Shown: piece after piece, positions 1 to 6,926 of the stretch | How positions within the stretch are numbered: the stretch's first letter is position 1 | How the letters are laid out: every line of letters starts with the position of its first letter | DNA from: Sulfurovum sp. | GTDB taxonomy: Bacteria > Campylobacterota > Campylobacteria > Campylobacterales > Sulfurovaceae | Reading direction: 5' to 3' | NCBI GenBank assembly: GCA_016744875.1 | Contig: JADGDL010000050.1 | Location: forward strand, 1 to 13,761 | DNA: 13,761 nt | Translations under genes and position numbers: made by a program | Notes under the pieces: model-generated | What the model saw: the letters and a program-made list of their open reading frames with translations, nothing else | Told to the model about the DNA's origin: nothing | The model's database searches: none

Positions 1-57
1 ACATAGAATATAACGTTTGTCGCTGCAGCGTTATGTAGTAATTTTGAATTGGAAGAG

Positions 58-92
58 AAAACCTCATAAAATTATATATTTTATAAGGTTTT
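58..92. repeat. Interspersed AT-rich palindromic repeat, copy 1
   Basis: AAAACCTCATAAAA and TTTTATAAGGTTTT pair with one mismatch around TTATATA. A CGCTGCAGCG palindrome, itself inside ATAACG...CGTTAT (10-34), lies 27 bases to its left; the same two-part order recurs inverted in copy 3. The rest of 1-221 shows no gene. Confidence 0.6.
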
Positions 93-221
93 GAACCCAA
101 AACATTTTTGATATACTCTTAATACTAAAAAGGCAAATTTAATCATTCAATAGATATAAAAACAGTGACTACTACCATTAATTACGTTCTTTCTCTATCT
201 CCTTAAGAAGCCTATCTTCTT

Positions 222-1733
222 TTACAGTCTTTTCTTTTTTTCAAGCTCTGCTGCAAATTCTCTTTCTTGAGCGGAAAGCTTTTTATTAAATACACTCCCT
301 ATGTACTCATTAATTAAAACCACGGGTTTTCCTGAGTTTTTCATCTCATACAAAACCAGCACAATATCCTTGCCTTCTTGCATGCTCTTGTTTTTAGTGA
401 GTTCAAGCGCCGCAAAGATCAACTCAGGAGTATTTGCCATAAGCTGTTCATACTCAGTTAAAGTACATATAAGTATATGGTGCTCTTCGGGCTTGTAAAC
501 TTCTAGCTTGTTTAGAATCGGCTCAAGTGTTGCATAAGGTGAAATCATGGAATCAGGGATAACGATCAGTCCTATTTTGTAGCCACCAACATATTTCATT
601 GTGTTGATTATCTGCTTTGATGCTTTTTCTAGATGTCTCTCCAAAGTGCTGCTTATAACTTCATGCTTGGCATCTGTGATAGCATCACGAGGAAATTGAA
701 GCTTTTTGACTTCAATTGCGAGTGATTTTTTCTCGTGCCGACAGACCACCTCACACCTTAACTCTTTCTTGTCTGCGACTAAAGTGTCTGCGGAAACAAT
801 GTTGGTTTTTCCAAAAGCCTCACTTGCGAGATCGATAACATATTGCTCAAGCACATCACCAAAATCTGAAAGAAGTTTTGCAGTAACTTTTTTGTCTTGG
901 TTATGTTTATGCCCCAATACATGATTAAAAAGGTTTGCCGCAACACTTTCAAGGAGCTGGTTTTCAGAAGGCATAATATAAAGATCCTCTCCTGTGCGTA
1001 TGATTGGGTACCTATTCATCATATTAAAAGTTCCAACCTCTTTTTCATATATGCCGAACTTTTTTGCAGAGGCGCGATATCCTTCAATGTCAGCTGAAAA
1101 GAATGCAAGAAATTTCTCAATATTCTCTTTGCTTAGACTACGAATCTTCGGAGAGTGTAAAACATTTGATTTGAAATATGTAAATTCTTTATGACTATAA
1201 GCACCAAGAATTGCGAAAGTTATCGCATGCAAGTCAAGGATATCGATACCTATAATCTCTTTGATCTCATCTTCAATAGACTCATTGAGTAAATGCATCC
1301 GACCCAGCATATTTGCAGGAGGGTAATTGAATTTATTTTGCCAAAGTGCAAAGAGTGGCAGAGCGGACATACCTAGCTTTTTTATGAGGATTGATGGCGT
1401 ATCATCATATTCAAAAAATAAAGAAACTATCTGTTTGACGTTTTCAGATGTTGGATGTAGACTTCGTGTATCACCCTGCTTAGCAACTATTCCAAGTCTC
1501 AATACGATATCCCCAACTAATACGAGAAACTCACCTTTGTAGTGGAAATTGCCGTCCAGATAGTCAACGTCTTGCTTGTCCATGCTTCTTAGCAGGTTTA
1601 GCCATGCCTCCACAGGAAAGCTTCTTATGATTTCACGCAAACTATTGTATGCGAGCTGCCTTTTTTTCTCTGCTTTTTTTACAGCTTTTATTCTATATTT
1701 TCCCATTGTTGCCTTTTGTATATCTTTGCTCAT
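222..1733 (-). CDS. Unrecognised 503-aa protein with possible PD-(D/E)XK nuclease core
   Basis: I do not recognise a named family. The protein starts at ATG 1733 and has no signal peptide or membrane segment, so it should be cytoplasmic. The N-terminal 30 residues and the C-terminus (ending EKKKRL) are strongly basic. The middle is helical-looking. Around residues 290-345 the order of acidic residues fits a PD-(D/E)XK nuclease core: Glu296 in VLEQYV, Glu328 in CEVV, then Glu341-x-Lys343 in AIEVKK, with hydrophobic strands between. The stretch before it (about 240-265, RYPIIRTGEDLYIMP) and the IGLIVIP strand near 390 also suit an alpha/beta nuclease fold. This is motif reading only; the usual Asp is replaced by Glu. 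It stands alone, with no methylase or defence partner in the window. A small hairpin (AGCCT/AGGCT, 1739-1752) lies just upstream of the start and could mask the weak AGG ribosome site. Confidence 0.75.
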   Translation of the reverse strand: MSKDIQKATMGKYRIKAVKKAEKKRQLAYNSLREIIRSFPVEAWLNLLRSMDKQDVDYLDGNFHYKGEFLVLVGDIVLRLGIVAKQGDTRSLHPTSENVKQIVSLFFEYDDTPSILIKKLGMSALPLFALWQNKFNYPPANMLGRMHLLNESIEDEIKEIIGIDILDLHAITFAILGAYSHKEFTYFKSNVLHSPKIRSLSKENIEKFLAFFSADIEGYRASAKKFGIYEKEVGTFNMMNRYPIIRTGEDLYIMPSENQLLESVAANLFNHVLGHKHNQDKKVTAKLLSDFGDVLEQYVIDLASEAFGKTNIVSADTLVADKKELRCEVVCRHEKKSLAIEVKKLQFPRDAITDAKHEVISSTLERHLEKASKQIINTMKYVGGYKIGLIVIPDSMISPYATLEPILNKLEVYKPEEHHILICTLTEYEQLMANTPELIFAALELTKNKSMQEGKDIVLVLYEMKNSGKPVVLINEYIGSVFNKKLSAQEREFAAELEKKKRL

Positions 1734-1863
1734 ATTGTAGCCTAGTGAGGCTTAGCACATAAATCTGTGGTTTACACAATTTTATTATTCTATCAACAGC
1801 ACATGATTAACATAAAGCTATTCTACTAAGTCATGAAATGGTGAACTATATTAATCATTAATA

Positions 1864-1884
1864 ATTTGGCAGAGTCTGCCAAAT
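1864..1884. repeat. Perfect 21-base dyad (10-base arms, one central base)
   Basis: ATTTGGCAGA and TCTGCCAAAT flank a single G. The near-zero centre suits a dimeric protein binding site better than a hairpin. It lies 131 bases upstream of the 503-residue gene and 257 bases upstream of the channel gene. A second palindrome, ATTAAT-C-ATTAAT (1850-1862), abuts it. Confidence 0.65.
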
Positions 1885-1956
1885 ATGTACGTTAATTGTA
1901 TGCCAACAGCTAACTATTTAATTTATGATTGCCTGTATATAGGGCTTGTATAGAAC

Positions 1957-1990
1957 AGGGGATGGATTTTGAGTCTCCCCCGACCCACCA
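1957..1990 (+). other. tRNA 3'-end-like fragment (Lys-type acceptor)
   Basis: The stretch ends GAGTCTCCCCCGACCCACCA. From GAG to CCA every position fits the numbering of a tRNA 3' end, and CGACCCACCA matches a tRNA-Lys-type acceptor. The T loop is degenerate (TTTTGAG) and no matching 5' half exists upstream, so it is not a functional tRNA. It may be a relic or an integration scar. Confidence 0.35.
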
Positions 1991-2054
1991 CTGCGTTCAT
2001 ACACGCTAAATCAATCTCTCAAAAACACACTTATTAACTACTAGGTGAGTATAG

Positions 2055-2084
2055 TTACTGGTTCTAATCCCTTCTCTCGCTCCA
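2055..2084 (+). other. Second tRNA 3'-end-like fragment
   Basis: GGTTCTAATCCC resembles a T arm and loop, followed by CTTCTCTCGCTCCA, which has the length of an acceptor strand plus discriminator T and CCA. The T stem is only partly paired and no 5' half (GCGAGAG) is present. It ends 94 bases after the first fragment, the spacing expected of tandem tRNA genes or remnants. Confidence 0.35.
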
Positions 2085-2104
2085 CTACTTCAATCTTAAT
2101 TTGT

Positions 2105-2110
2105 TATAAT
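2105..2110 (+). promoter_or_regulatory. -10 box of the potassium-channel gene
   Basis: A perfect TATAAT lies 30 bases upstream of ATG 2141, with an AAGGG ribosome site at 2129-2133. The -35 region is unclear. The placement supports the ATG start. Confidence 0.5.
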
Positions 2111-2140
2111 TATTTCAACGTAATATATAAGGGTCTCCAA

Positions 2141-2668
2141 ATGACGACACAGTTAATTCAGCTAATTGTAGCATCTGTTCATGCAAGTATTAAAATAGTT
2201 GATAAAATATTCTCACGTAAAAAGAATATAGTGCGTTTATTGGTAATTATACTACCCATCTTAATATTTAGTATATCAAGACTATCATATTCTGAATACT
2301 TTTTCCCCACAGTTTTATTATTTGGATATCCTATATTTCTACACTTTCTGTATAAAGAAATAGAGACTATAAAAGAAGAGAAACTAGCAATTATTATAAT
2401 GCTCTTTTTAATAGTATCTCTAAACATAATTTTATCCTATGGAATTATTGCATACGGCTATAATCTTCTTGAGACAAATCCAGCCACTAAAATAGGTCTC
2501 TTTGATAGTTTCTATTGGGCAAGTACCACATTTACAACTCTTGGCTATGGTGACTATTTACCAGTAGGTAATGCTGGTAAATTCCTTAGTATTGCAATAT
2601 CTCTAACTGGAATTATGCACATGGTTTCATTCCTAGCTATATTTTTAAATAAATTAAATAGAGCATAG
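2141..2668 (+). CDS. Small potassium-channel-family membrane protein (ion_trans_2 type)
   Basis: This 175-residue membrane protein carries a K+ selectivity filter, TTLGYGD, near residue 130, followed by the typical pore-exit helix (KFLSIAISLTGIMHMVSF). Four hydrophobic segments are visible, at roughly residues 32-48, 56-70, 85-104 and 142-165. That suits a simple channel subunit that assembles as a tetramer in the inner membrane, with the last two segments plus pore loop forming the conserved channel module. No cytoplasmic RCK/TrkA regulatory domain follows, so gating is unknown. I chose ATG 2141 rather than the earlier in-frame GTG 2045. The ATG has an AAGGG ribosome site 7-10 bases upstream and a TATAAT -10 box at 2105-2110, while the GTG would lie inside a tRNA-end-like region. 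The gene stands alone between two minus-strand units and is flanked by a 12-base inverted repeat. Confidence 0.88.
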   Translation: MTTQLIQLIVASVHASIKIVDKIFSRKKNIVRLLVIILPILIFSISRLSYSEYFFPTVLLFGYPIFLHFLYKEIETIKEEKLAIIIMLFLIVSLNIILSYGIIAYGYNLLETNPATKIGLFDSFYWASTTFTTLGYGDYLPVGNAGKFLSIAISLTGIMHMVSFLAIFLNKLNRA

Positions 2669-2762
2669 CTACTGGTGTAAGGTAACTATACTCGTGGTGC
2701 TATCTTTAGTTGTTTTAATACTTAAGAAATTAACCCATAGTACACCGTATTTGCTAATTCTG

Positions 2763-2796
2763 AAACCTTATAAAGTTATATATTTTATAAGGTTTT
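2763..2796. repeat. Interspersed AT-rich palindromic repeat, copy 2
   Basis: AAACCTTATAAA and TTTATAAGGTTT form a perfect 12-base stem around a 9-base loop. It shares ATATATTTTATAAGGTTTTG with copy 1. Lying between the convergent channel and response-regulator genes, it may also act as a bidirectional terminator. No CGCTGCAGCG module accompanies it. Confidence 0.6.
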
Positions 2797-2828
2797 GGGA
2801 ATATTGTCTATTCAAACTTCATACTACA

Positions 2829-3524
2829 TCACTTTTGCCCTAAGATTCTATATCCTTCACCATAAATATTTTCCACCAGTTCTTCAGGCAATTTTTTTCT
2901 CAATCTTTTGAGCAGTTGTCTAAGAGAAGCCTGTTTATCTACCTCTTCTTCTGTCTCACCCTGCCATATAAGTTCTTCTATAACATAAAATGTAACTATT
3001 TTATTGAGATTTCCTATTAAATATTCCAAAAATATTAGCTCACGTTTTGCTAAAGGTATATTCTTCTCATTATGTGAGAGGAGCCGATCTTCTTTTTTCC
3101 AAACATAGCCGTTTCTTAGTTCTATCGAACCTTCATGCCTAACTTGATACAGTTTTGAACCCATGTCTTCAAGAAAGGACAAAAGCTTTTGACGTGGTAT
3201 GGGTTTGACCAAGTAGTCTGAGAGACCCAGCCTGATCGCTTTGAGCAGTTTTTCCTGATCGGAGTATGCACTCAATACTAAGATGGGTGTCTCTTTCTCA
3301 TGCTTTCTAATGTGCTCTATGACTTCAAGTCCGTCGAGTTTTGGCAAGTTAATATCGACCACCATCATATCTGGACGATGTGTATGGTACTTTTCTAATG
3401 CTTCTACACCATTAATCGCTTCAAAAATCTCTTTGAATTTAGGCTTAAGGAAATTTACAAACTTTTTTCTAAGTGCTTCATCATCTTCAATGTAAAGTAG
3501 TGTCAAGTCTTTCAGGTTATACAT
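2829..3524 (-). CDS. OmpR-family two-component response regulator
   Basis: This 231-residue DNA-binding response regulator has a receiver domain (about residues 5-118) with the acidic pocket Glu13-Asp14-Asp15. The phospho-acceptor is Asp57 in VVDINLP, the switch residue Ser85 and the conserved Lys107 (YLVKP). The C-terminal half (about 150-230) looks like a winged-helix Trans_reg_C domain, including the KRELIFLEYL start, the RQLLKRLRKKL recognition region and the terminal GEGYRI hairpin. It overlaps the kinase gene upstream by 8 bases (3517-3524) and has a good AAAAGGAAA ribosome site inside the kinase's end, so the two are co-transcribed and probably translationally coupled. Its DNA target is unknown. 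OmpR-family proteins bind direct repeats about 10-11 bases apart, which is the geometry of the repeated operator found upstream of four genes in this window, so it is a candidate regulator of them. Confidence 0.95.
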   Translation of the reverse strand: MYNLKDLTLLYIEDDEALRKKFVNFLKPKFKEIFEAINGVEALEKYHTHRPDMMVVDINLPKLDGLEVIEHIRKHEKETPILVLSAYSDQEKLLKAIRLGLSDYLVKPIPRQKLLSFLEDMGSKLYQVRHEGSIELRNGYVWKKEDRLLSHNEKNIPLAKRELIFLEYLIGNLNKIVTFYVIEELIWQGETEEEVDKQASLRQLLKRLRKKLPEELVENIYGEGYRILGQK

Positions 3525-5193
3525 CTTTTTCCTTTTCCAATGTGATCAATACTTCACTTCCTAAATCTTTGTTGGAAATACTCAAGTGACCATGCATATT
3601 TTTTTCTATGATCATTTTTGAAATGTAGAGTCCAAGACCGGTACCGCCTTTGTCATCTTTGGTTGTAAAATAGGGTTCAAATACTTTGGGTAGCTTTTCT
3701 GCTTCTATACCTTCGGCATTATCACTGATGGCTATGCTTCCTTCAACATCATTTGAAAATACTTTTATCTTGATATACGGCTCTTTGACTTTCTTTTCTA
3801 ACAGTGCGTCTTTTGCATTACTTATGATGTTCAAGATCACCTGTTGAAACTCACTGGGGTGTCCGTAAACCGTAAAACTTTTACCCTCTTTGATGATCTT
3901 AATATCATTCTTCTCTAAAAGATTGAATTGCAGTGCTAAAGTAGATGCTATCTTTGCCGTAACATCAAACAGAACCTTCTCTTTATCGATATTATAAAAA
4001 TTCTGAAAATCATCAATGGTTTTGGACATATACTGGATGATCACGCTGTTCTCTTCAATATGCTGTTTCATAAATGCCTTGTCTATCTTTCCTTCATCAT
4101 AGTCATCTTCAAGTGTTTCCAAATTAATGTGCAGTGTACTCAAAGGACGTCTCCACTGGTGGGCTATGGCACCTATCATTTCTCCCATGGCTGCCAGTTT
4201 TGTCTTCTCCGTGAGCATAGCATCTTTATAGTGTATTTCCTGTATTTTGGTAGAGATCTCAGATGCAAGGTTCTCATTTAACACGTTTAACTCATCCTGC
4301 ACCTTTCTACGTTTGGCTACCTCTCTCGTCAGTTTTCTTACCCAGTAAAAACTCACTAGCAAAATAAGTAAAAATACTGAAGCGATCTTTACCAAAAGTG
4401 TATAGTCAAACCCTTTTTCAACACGTACTGATATCCAGTCGTGGGTAATGTCTTTAATCTGCTGTTCGTCTATGCTATCAATGACCCTGTTCATGACATT
4501 TATCAGCTCCAGTTCATCCTTAAGAATACCTACACTTACACTTACAGGATTTTCATTGATTCTTTCCAAGATTTTCAGTTCATTACTGTGCAGTTTGAGA
4601 ATGTAATATGCTAAAGAGTAAGTATCATCAGCATAGCCGTAGATTTTACCTTTGGCAACCATTTCCAAGCCTTCTTCTATGGAGTCAACCATCACTATGT
4701 TTATATCCGGGAACTTATGCTTTATAAATGCATTAACACTAACTTGTCCTTTAAATAGTGCCACTTTTTTGTTATTCATCTCTGTCAGATCCTGCAACAG
4801 AGGCTCCTGCATTTTAGTAGCGATACCAATAGACCCTTCCAATATCTTCTTACTGGCTGTCAAATGGGTATGCCTGTTTGGAGAAGTAATGATCATTCCC
4901 GAAATATCGACTTTTTTTGCTTTACTAAGTGCCACACATTCTTCCCATGTTTTTACAGGGACATAACGAAAAGGCACGGGTATCCTCTTTTCCAGAAGAA
5001 ACATTATCTCAGGCAATATACCGATGTGTTGTCCATCTTCATAACCATAAAGAGGTAAACCTTTAGGATTAATACAGGCGGTGATCTCTTTTTTACTTTT
5101 CATGTAAGCCTGCTCATTCTGTGTAAATGACGCAACTCCACTTGCAGAAGAAAAAAGAGAAATAAAAAAGAATAGTAGTAGGTGTTTTGTCAT
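3517..5193 (-). CDS. Sensor histidine kinase with periplasmic SBP_bac_3-type domain
   Basis: This 558-residue membrane kinase has an N-terminal signal sequence or anchor (residues 1-22). Next is a periplasmic domain (about 30-255) resembling amino-acid-type solute-binding proteins (SBP_bac_3), with the usual GxxPEIMFLLEKR-like start and YADDTYSLAYY region. A single transmembrane helix (about 265-285) leads into a coiled coil (about 290-335). The DHp domain holds the phospho-acceptor His345 in IAHQWRRP, a form common in Campylobacterota. The ATPase domain has Asn455 and Asn459 in the N box (ILNIISNAKDAL), Asp491 in an altered G1 box (DNAEGI; the middle Gly is Ala), an FEPYFTTK F box and GGTGLGLYISK as G2. 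It should sense a small extracytoplasmic ligand and phosphorylate the regulator encoded next. No strong ribosome site precedes ATG 5193. The ligand cannot be told from sequence. Confidence 0.94.
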   Translation of the reverse strand: MTKHLLLFFFISLFSSASGVASFTQNEQAYMKSKKEITACINPKGLPLYGYEDGQHIGILPEIMFLLEKRIPVPFRYVPVKTWEECVALSKAKKVDISGMIITSPNRHTHLTASKKILEGSIGIATKMQEPLLQDLTEMNNKKVALFKGQVSVNAFIKHKFPDINIVMVDSIEEGLEMVAKGKIYGYADDTYSLAYYILKLHSNELKILERINENPVSVSVGILKDELELINVMNRVIDSIDEQQIKDITHDWISVRVEKGFDYTLLVKIASVFLLILLVSFYWVRKLTREVAKRRKVQDELNVLNENLASEISTKIQEIHYKDAMLTEKTKLAAMGEMIGAIAHQWRRPLSTLHINLETLEDDYDEGKIDKAFMKQHIEENSVIIQYMSKTIDDFQNFYNIDKEKVLFDVTAKIASTLALQFNLLEKNDIKIIKEGKSFTVYGHPSEFQQVILNIISNAKDALLEKKVKEPYIKIKVFSNDVEGSIAISDNAEGIEAEKLPKVFEPYFTTKDDKGGTGLGLYISKMIIEKNMHGHLSISNKDLGSEVLITLEKEKDV

Positions 5194-5243
5194 ACAATAA
5201 TTTTATCGGAATAGTCTTTATAAGAGAAGAAGGATACATAAGA

Positions 5244-5268
5244 GTACCCTGTGCAAAACACAAGGTAC
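5244..5268 (-). terminator. Hairpin after DUF1254 copy 1
   Basis: GTACCCTGTG and CACAAGGTAC form a 10-base stem with one mismatch around CAAAA, 11 bases past the stop at 5280. The tail (TCTTATG in the transcript sense) is only weakly T-rich, so termination strength is uncertain. Confidence 0.5.
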
Positions 5269-5279
5269 CAAGAATAAAG

Positions 5280-6728
5280 TTATTTTACAAGTTCAACATC
5301 TGGCAGTTTAAATGATTTATTCCAAAATGCTGTATCGCCACCATAGAGTCTTAACCAAATATATGGTTGTTTATCCATGGTAGGTATCCAGTTGGACTCA
5401 TACCCCTCAGGTGCTTTAGGACCAACATAAACATCAACACTGCCATCTTTATTGACCTTCATATTGTCCATATCAAACATACCTAAGCCCGGTCTCATTT
5501 GAGGCGAATCTATAAAGCCCCAAGTCGCATGGTCATACACGGTAATAGACCAAAATTGTTTTACCGGCATACCTTTAGGTATATGGATTCTATACGTTTT
5601 ATTGGCTTGAATATCATTACCTTCACTGTCTTCCATAGGTGCTAGATAAACCGTCGCAGGTGTTTTACTGAGCTTTGTTGGGTAGAAAGTAAAGAAATGC
5701 CAAGCTACTGCACGCTGATCAATCTGTACTGCTGTATCAGTGATATATTCAAAACCGACATTGACATCCGGCTTCATAACAAAACTCCACTTTCTGTCTT
5801 CCCAATAGTACTGTGTTTTGTGCATCTCATCTGTTTTTTTAACCATATAGTGATACGCATCAACAACACCTTGAACCATAGCTTTTTTCTGCTCTTCAGT
5901 AGGCTCAAAAGGTTTTCCTTTTTCAATACCTAAAGTTGCAAGCATCCCCATCATTACCTTATCTGCTTCACGTACTGGCTCAGCATCAATAATCGCTTTA
6001 ATGTCAAGCAGTGTACGGAAATCATAAAATGGTAAAGTATAGACAGGTTCTTTGATCGGATCAACATACTTTGTCTCTTTAGGGTCATCTAAATAATACA
6101 TTTTAAGTGTTTTAGAGTAGGCATACGCATCTGCTACAGTTGCACCTTCAACTTTTACAGATCTAAATGCAAAACCAACCAAATTGCTCGGTGATTTAAT
6201 TACAATATACCCTTCAGGTATTGGTTTATCATACCCTGGTGGTAGAAAAAGATATTTTCCCCCTTTACCTGCATCTTTACCTGAGGGACCAACATCCGCT
6301 ATCGTTACCTGCCATGCATCAACCACTTGACCATAAAGACTTGCCTTTTCTCCTTTTGGTGGTACTACCAATACCGCTGGACCCTTACGTAGATCAGTAT
6401 ATGCTGTGATATAAGGTGTAGCTGTATTGGCTGTTACTGCTTTTTGTGCAGCGGTAAAAGGTGCAGAGTATGCAACAATAACATTATTGTCTACACCATC
6501 AATATCTAAGAATCCTGAACGCAATCTATAGATCGCAGTTGCAGGCATAGACCAAATAGTTGCTTCAAAAGCTCTTTGGTAAAAGACTTGTGCCTCCAGA
6601 TCTTGTACGCTCTGTTTTGAACCTGCTAAGGGTTCTCCTCCTTGTTGTTCTACGGCTGTTGCAGCACTTACTGTCAACGCAAGACCCAAACCAAGTCCAG
6701 CGAGAAGTGTAGGTAATTTTATTTTCAT
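5280..6728 (-). CDS. Exported DUF1254/DUF1214 protein (first copy)
   Basis: This 482-residue protein has a clear Sec signal peptide (MKIKLPTLLAGLG to about residue 25, AATA cleavage region), so it acts in the periplasm or outer envelope. Its N-terminal half (about 48-175) matches the DUF1254 layout, with the opening FEATIWSMPATAIYR. Its C-terminal third (about 370-480) is DUF1214, with FWSITVYDHATWGFID, MKVNKDGSVDVYVGPKAP and the closing LRLYGGD...FKLPDVELVK. No enzymatic function is established for the family that I can state with confidence. The ribosome site is AAAGGA before ATG 6728. The promoter carries the shared direct-repeat operator (6773-6790) at the -35 position and a TATACT -10 box; a hairpin at 5244-5268 follows the stop. 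It is therefore probably a monocistronic member of the local regulon. A C9A8 block lies just upstream of the operator. Confidence 0.9.
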   Translation of the reverse strand: MKIKLPTLLAGLGLGLALTVSAATAVEQQGGEPLAGSKQSVQDLEAQVFYQRAFEATIWSMPATAIYRLRSGFLDIDGVDNNVIVAYSAPFTAAQKAVTANTATPYITAYTDLRKGPAVLVVPPKGEKASLYGQVVDAWQVTIADVGPSGKDAGKGGKYLFLPPGYDKPIPEGYIVIKSPSNLVGFAFRSVKVEGATVADAYAYSKTLKMYYLDDPKETKYVDPIKEPVYTLPFYDFRTLLDIKAIIDAEPVREADKVMMGMLATLGIEKGKPFEPTEEQKKAMVQGVVDAYHYMVKKTDEMHKTQYYWEDRKWSFVMKPDVNVGFEYITDTAVQIDQRAVAWHFFTFYPTKLSKTPATVYLAPMEDSEGNDIQANKTYRIHIPKGMPVKQFWSITVYDHATWGFIDSPQMRPGLGMFDMDNMKVNKDGSVDVYVGPKAPEGYESNWIPTMDKQPYIWLRLYGGDTAFWNKSFKLPDVELVK

Positions 6729-6755
6729 TTTTTTCCTTTTAATTGATATCCCTAT

Positions 6756-6790
6756 AGTATAAGAAAAGATAATGTCTTAAAAGTGTCATT
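6756..6790 (-). promoter_or_regulatory. Direct-repeat operator plus -10 box, DUF1254 copy 1
   Basis: In the gene's sense the site reads AATGACACTTTTAAGACA, with GACA repeated at an 11-base period. Exactly 11 bases follow before the -10 box TATACT (6761-6756). The repeat covers the -35 position. The -10 box ends 27 bases before the start codon. It is one of four sites with identical geometry. Confidence 0.8.
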
Positions 6791-6810
6791 CTAATTTAAA
6801 CGGAGTGTTT

Positions 6811-6827
6811 CCCCCCCCCAAAAAAAA
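6811..6827. repeat. C9-A8 homopolymer block
   Basis: Nine C are followed directly by eight A in the intergenic region between the two DUF1254 genes, starting 21 bases upstream of the operator of the first copy. The equivalent place in the second promoter reads CCCCTCC, so the C tract may have expanded by slippage. Confidence 0.7.
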
Positions 6828-6894
6828 TATGGATATGTAACAAATGGTAATGACTGATAAGATATAAGTGTCAGGAAGAGGAAGAATGAAGATC

Positions 6895-6917
6895 GTGACG
6901 GATAAAAAATCCGTCAC
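6895..6917 (-). terminator. Hairpin after DUF1254 copy 2
   Basis: GTGACGGAT and ATCCGTCAC form a perfect 9-base GC-rich stem around five bases, just past the stop at 6927. No clear T run follows (GATCTTCATTC), so it may work with Rho or stabilise the mRNA end. Confidence 0.6.
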
Positions 6918-6926
6918 TGTTATATG

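Larger units (their letters stand above)
2047..2693. repeat. 12-base inverted repeat flanking the channel gene
   Basis: GAGTATAGTTAC at 2047-2058 is the exact reverse complement of GTAACTATACTC at 2682-2693. The two copies lie on either side of the complete channel gene. Short CTACT(A)GGTG sequences accompany both. There is no transposase, and no target duplication is visible. Confidence 0.4.

Noticed and set aside
58..92. CRISPR repeat
   Set aside because: The copies are kilobases apart and differ in sequence, with no regular spacers.
205..221. AAGAAG/CTTCTT hairpin as terminator of the 503-residue gene
   Set aside because: The stem is only six AT-rich bases and no T run follows on the minus strand; too weak to annotate.
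1915..2084. Intact tRNA genes
   Set aside because: No D arm, anticodon arm or matching acceptor 5' strand can be found upstream of either 3'-end-like fragment.
2045..2140. Extended N-terminus of the channel protein from GTG 2045
   Set aside because: It would run through the tRNA-like fragment and the -10 box. ATG 2141 has a ribosome site and a suitable promoter.
2047..2693. Integron cassette with attC site
   Set aside because: The core GTTRRRY and RYYYAAC boxes of an attC site are not present in the right places.
6773..6790. A true E. coli-like Pho box and phosphate regulon
   Set aside because: The half-site and 11-base period look alike, but the orientation relative to the promoter is reversed and no phosphate genes are present, so the name is not justified.
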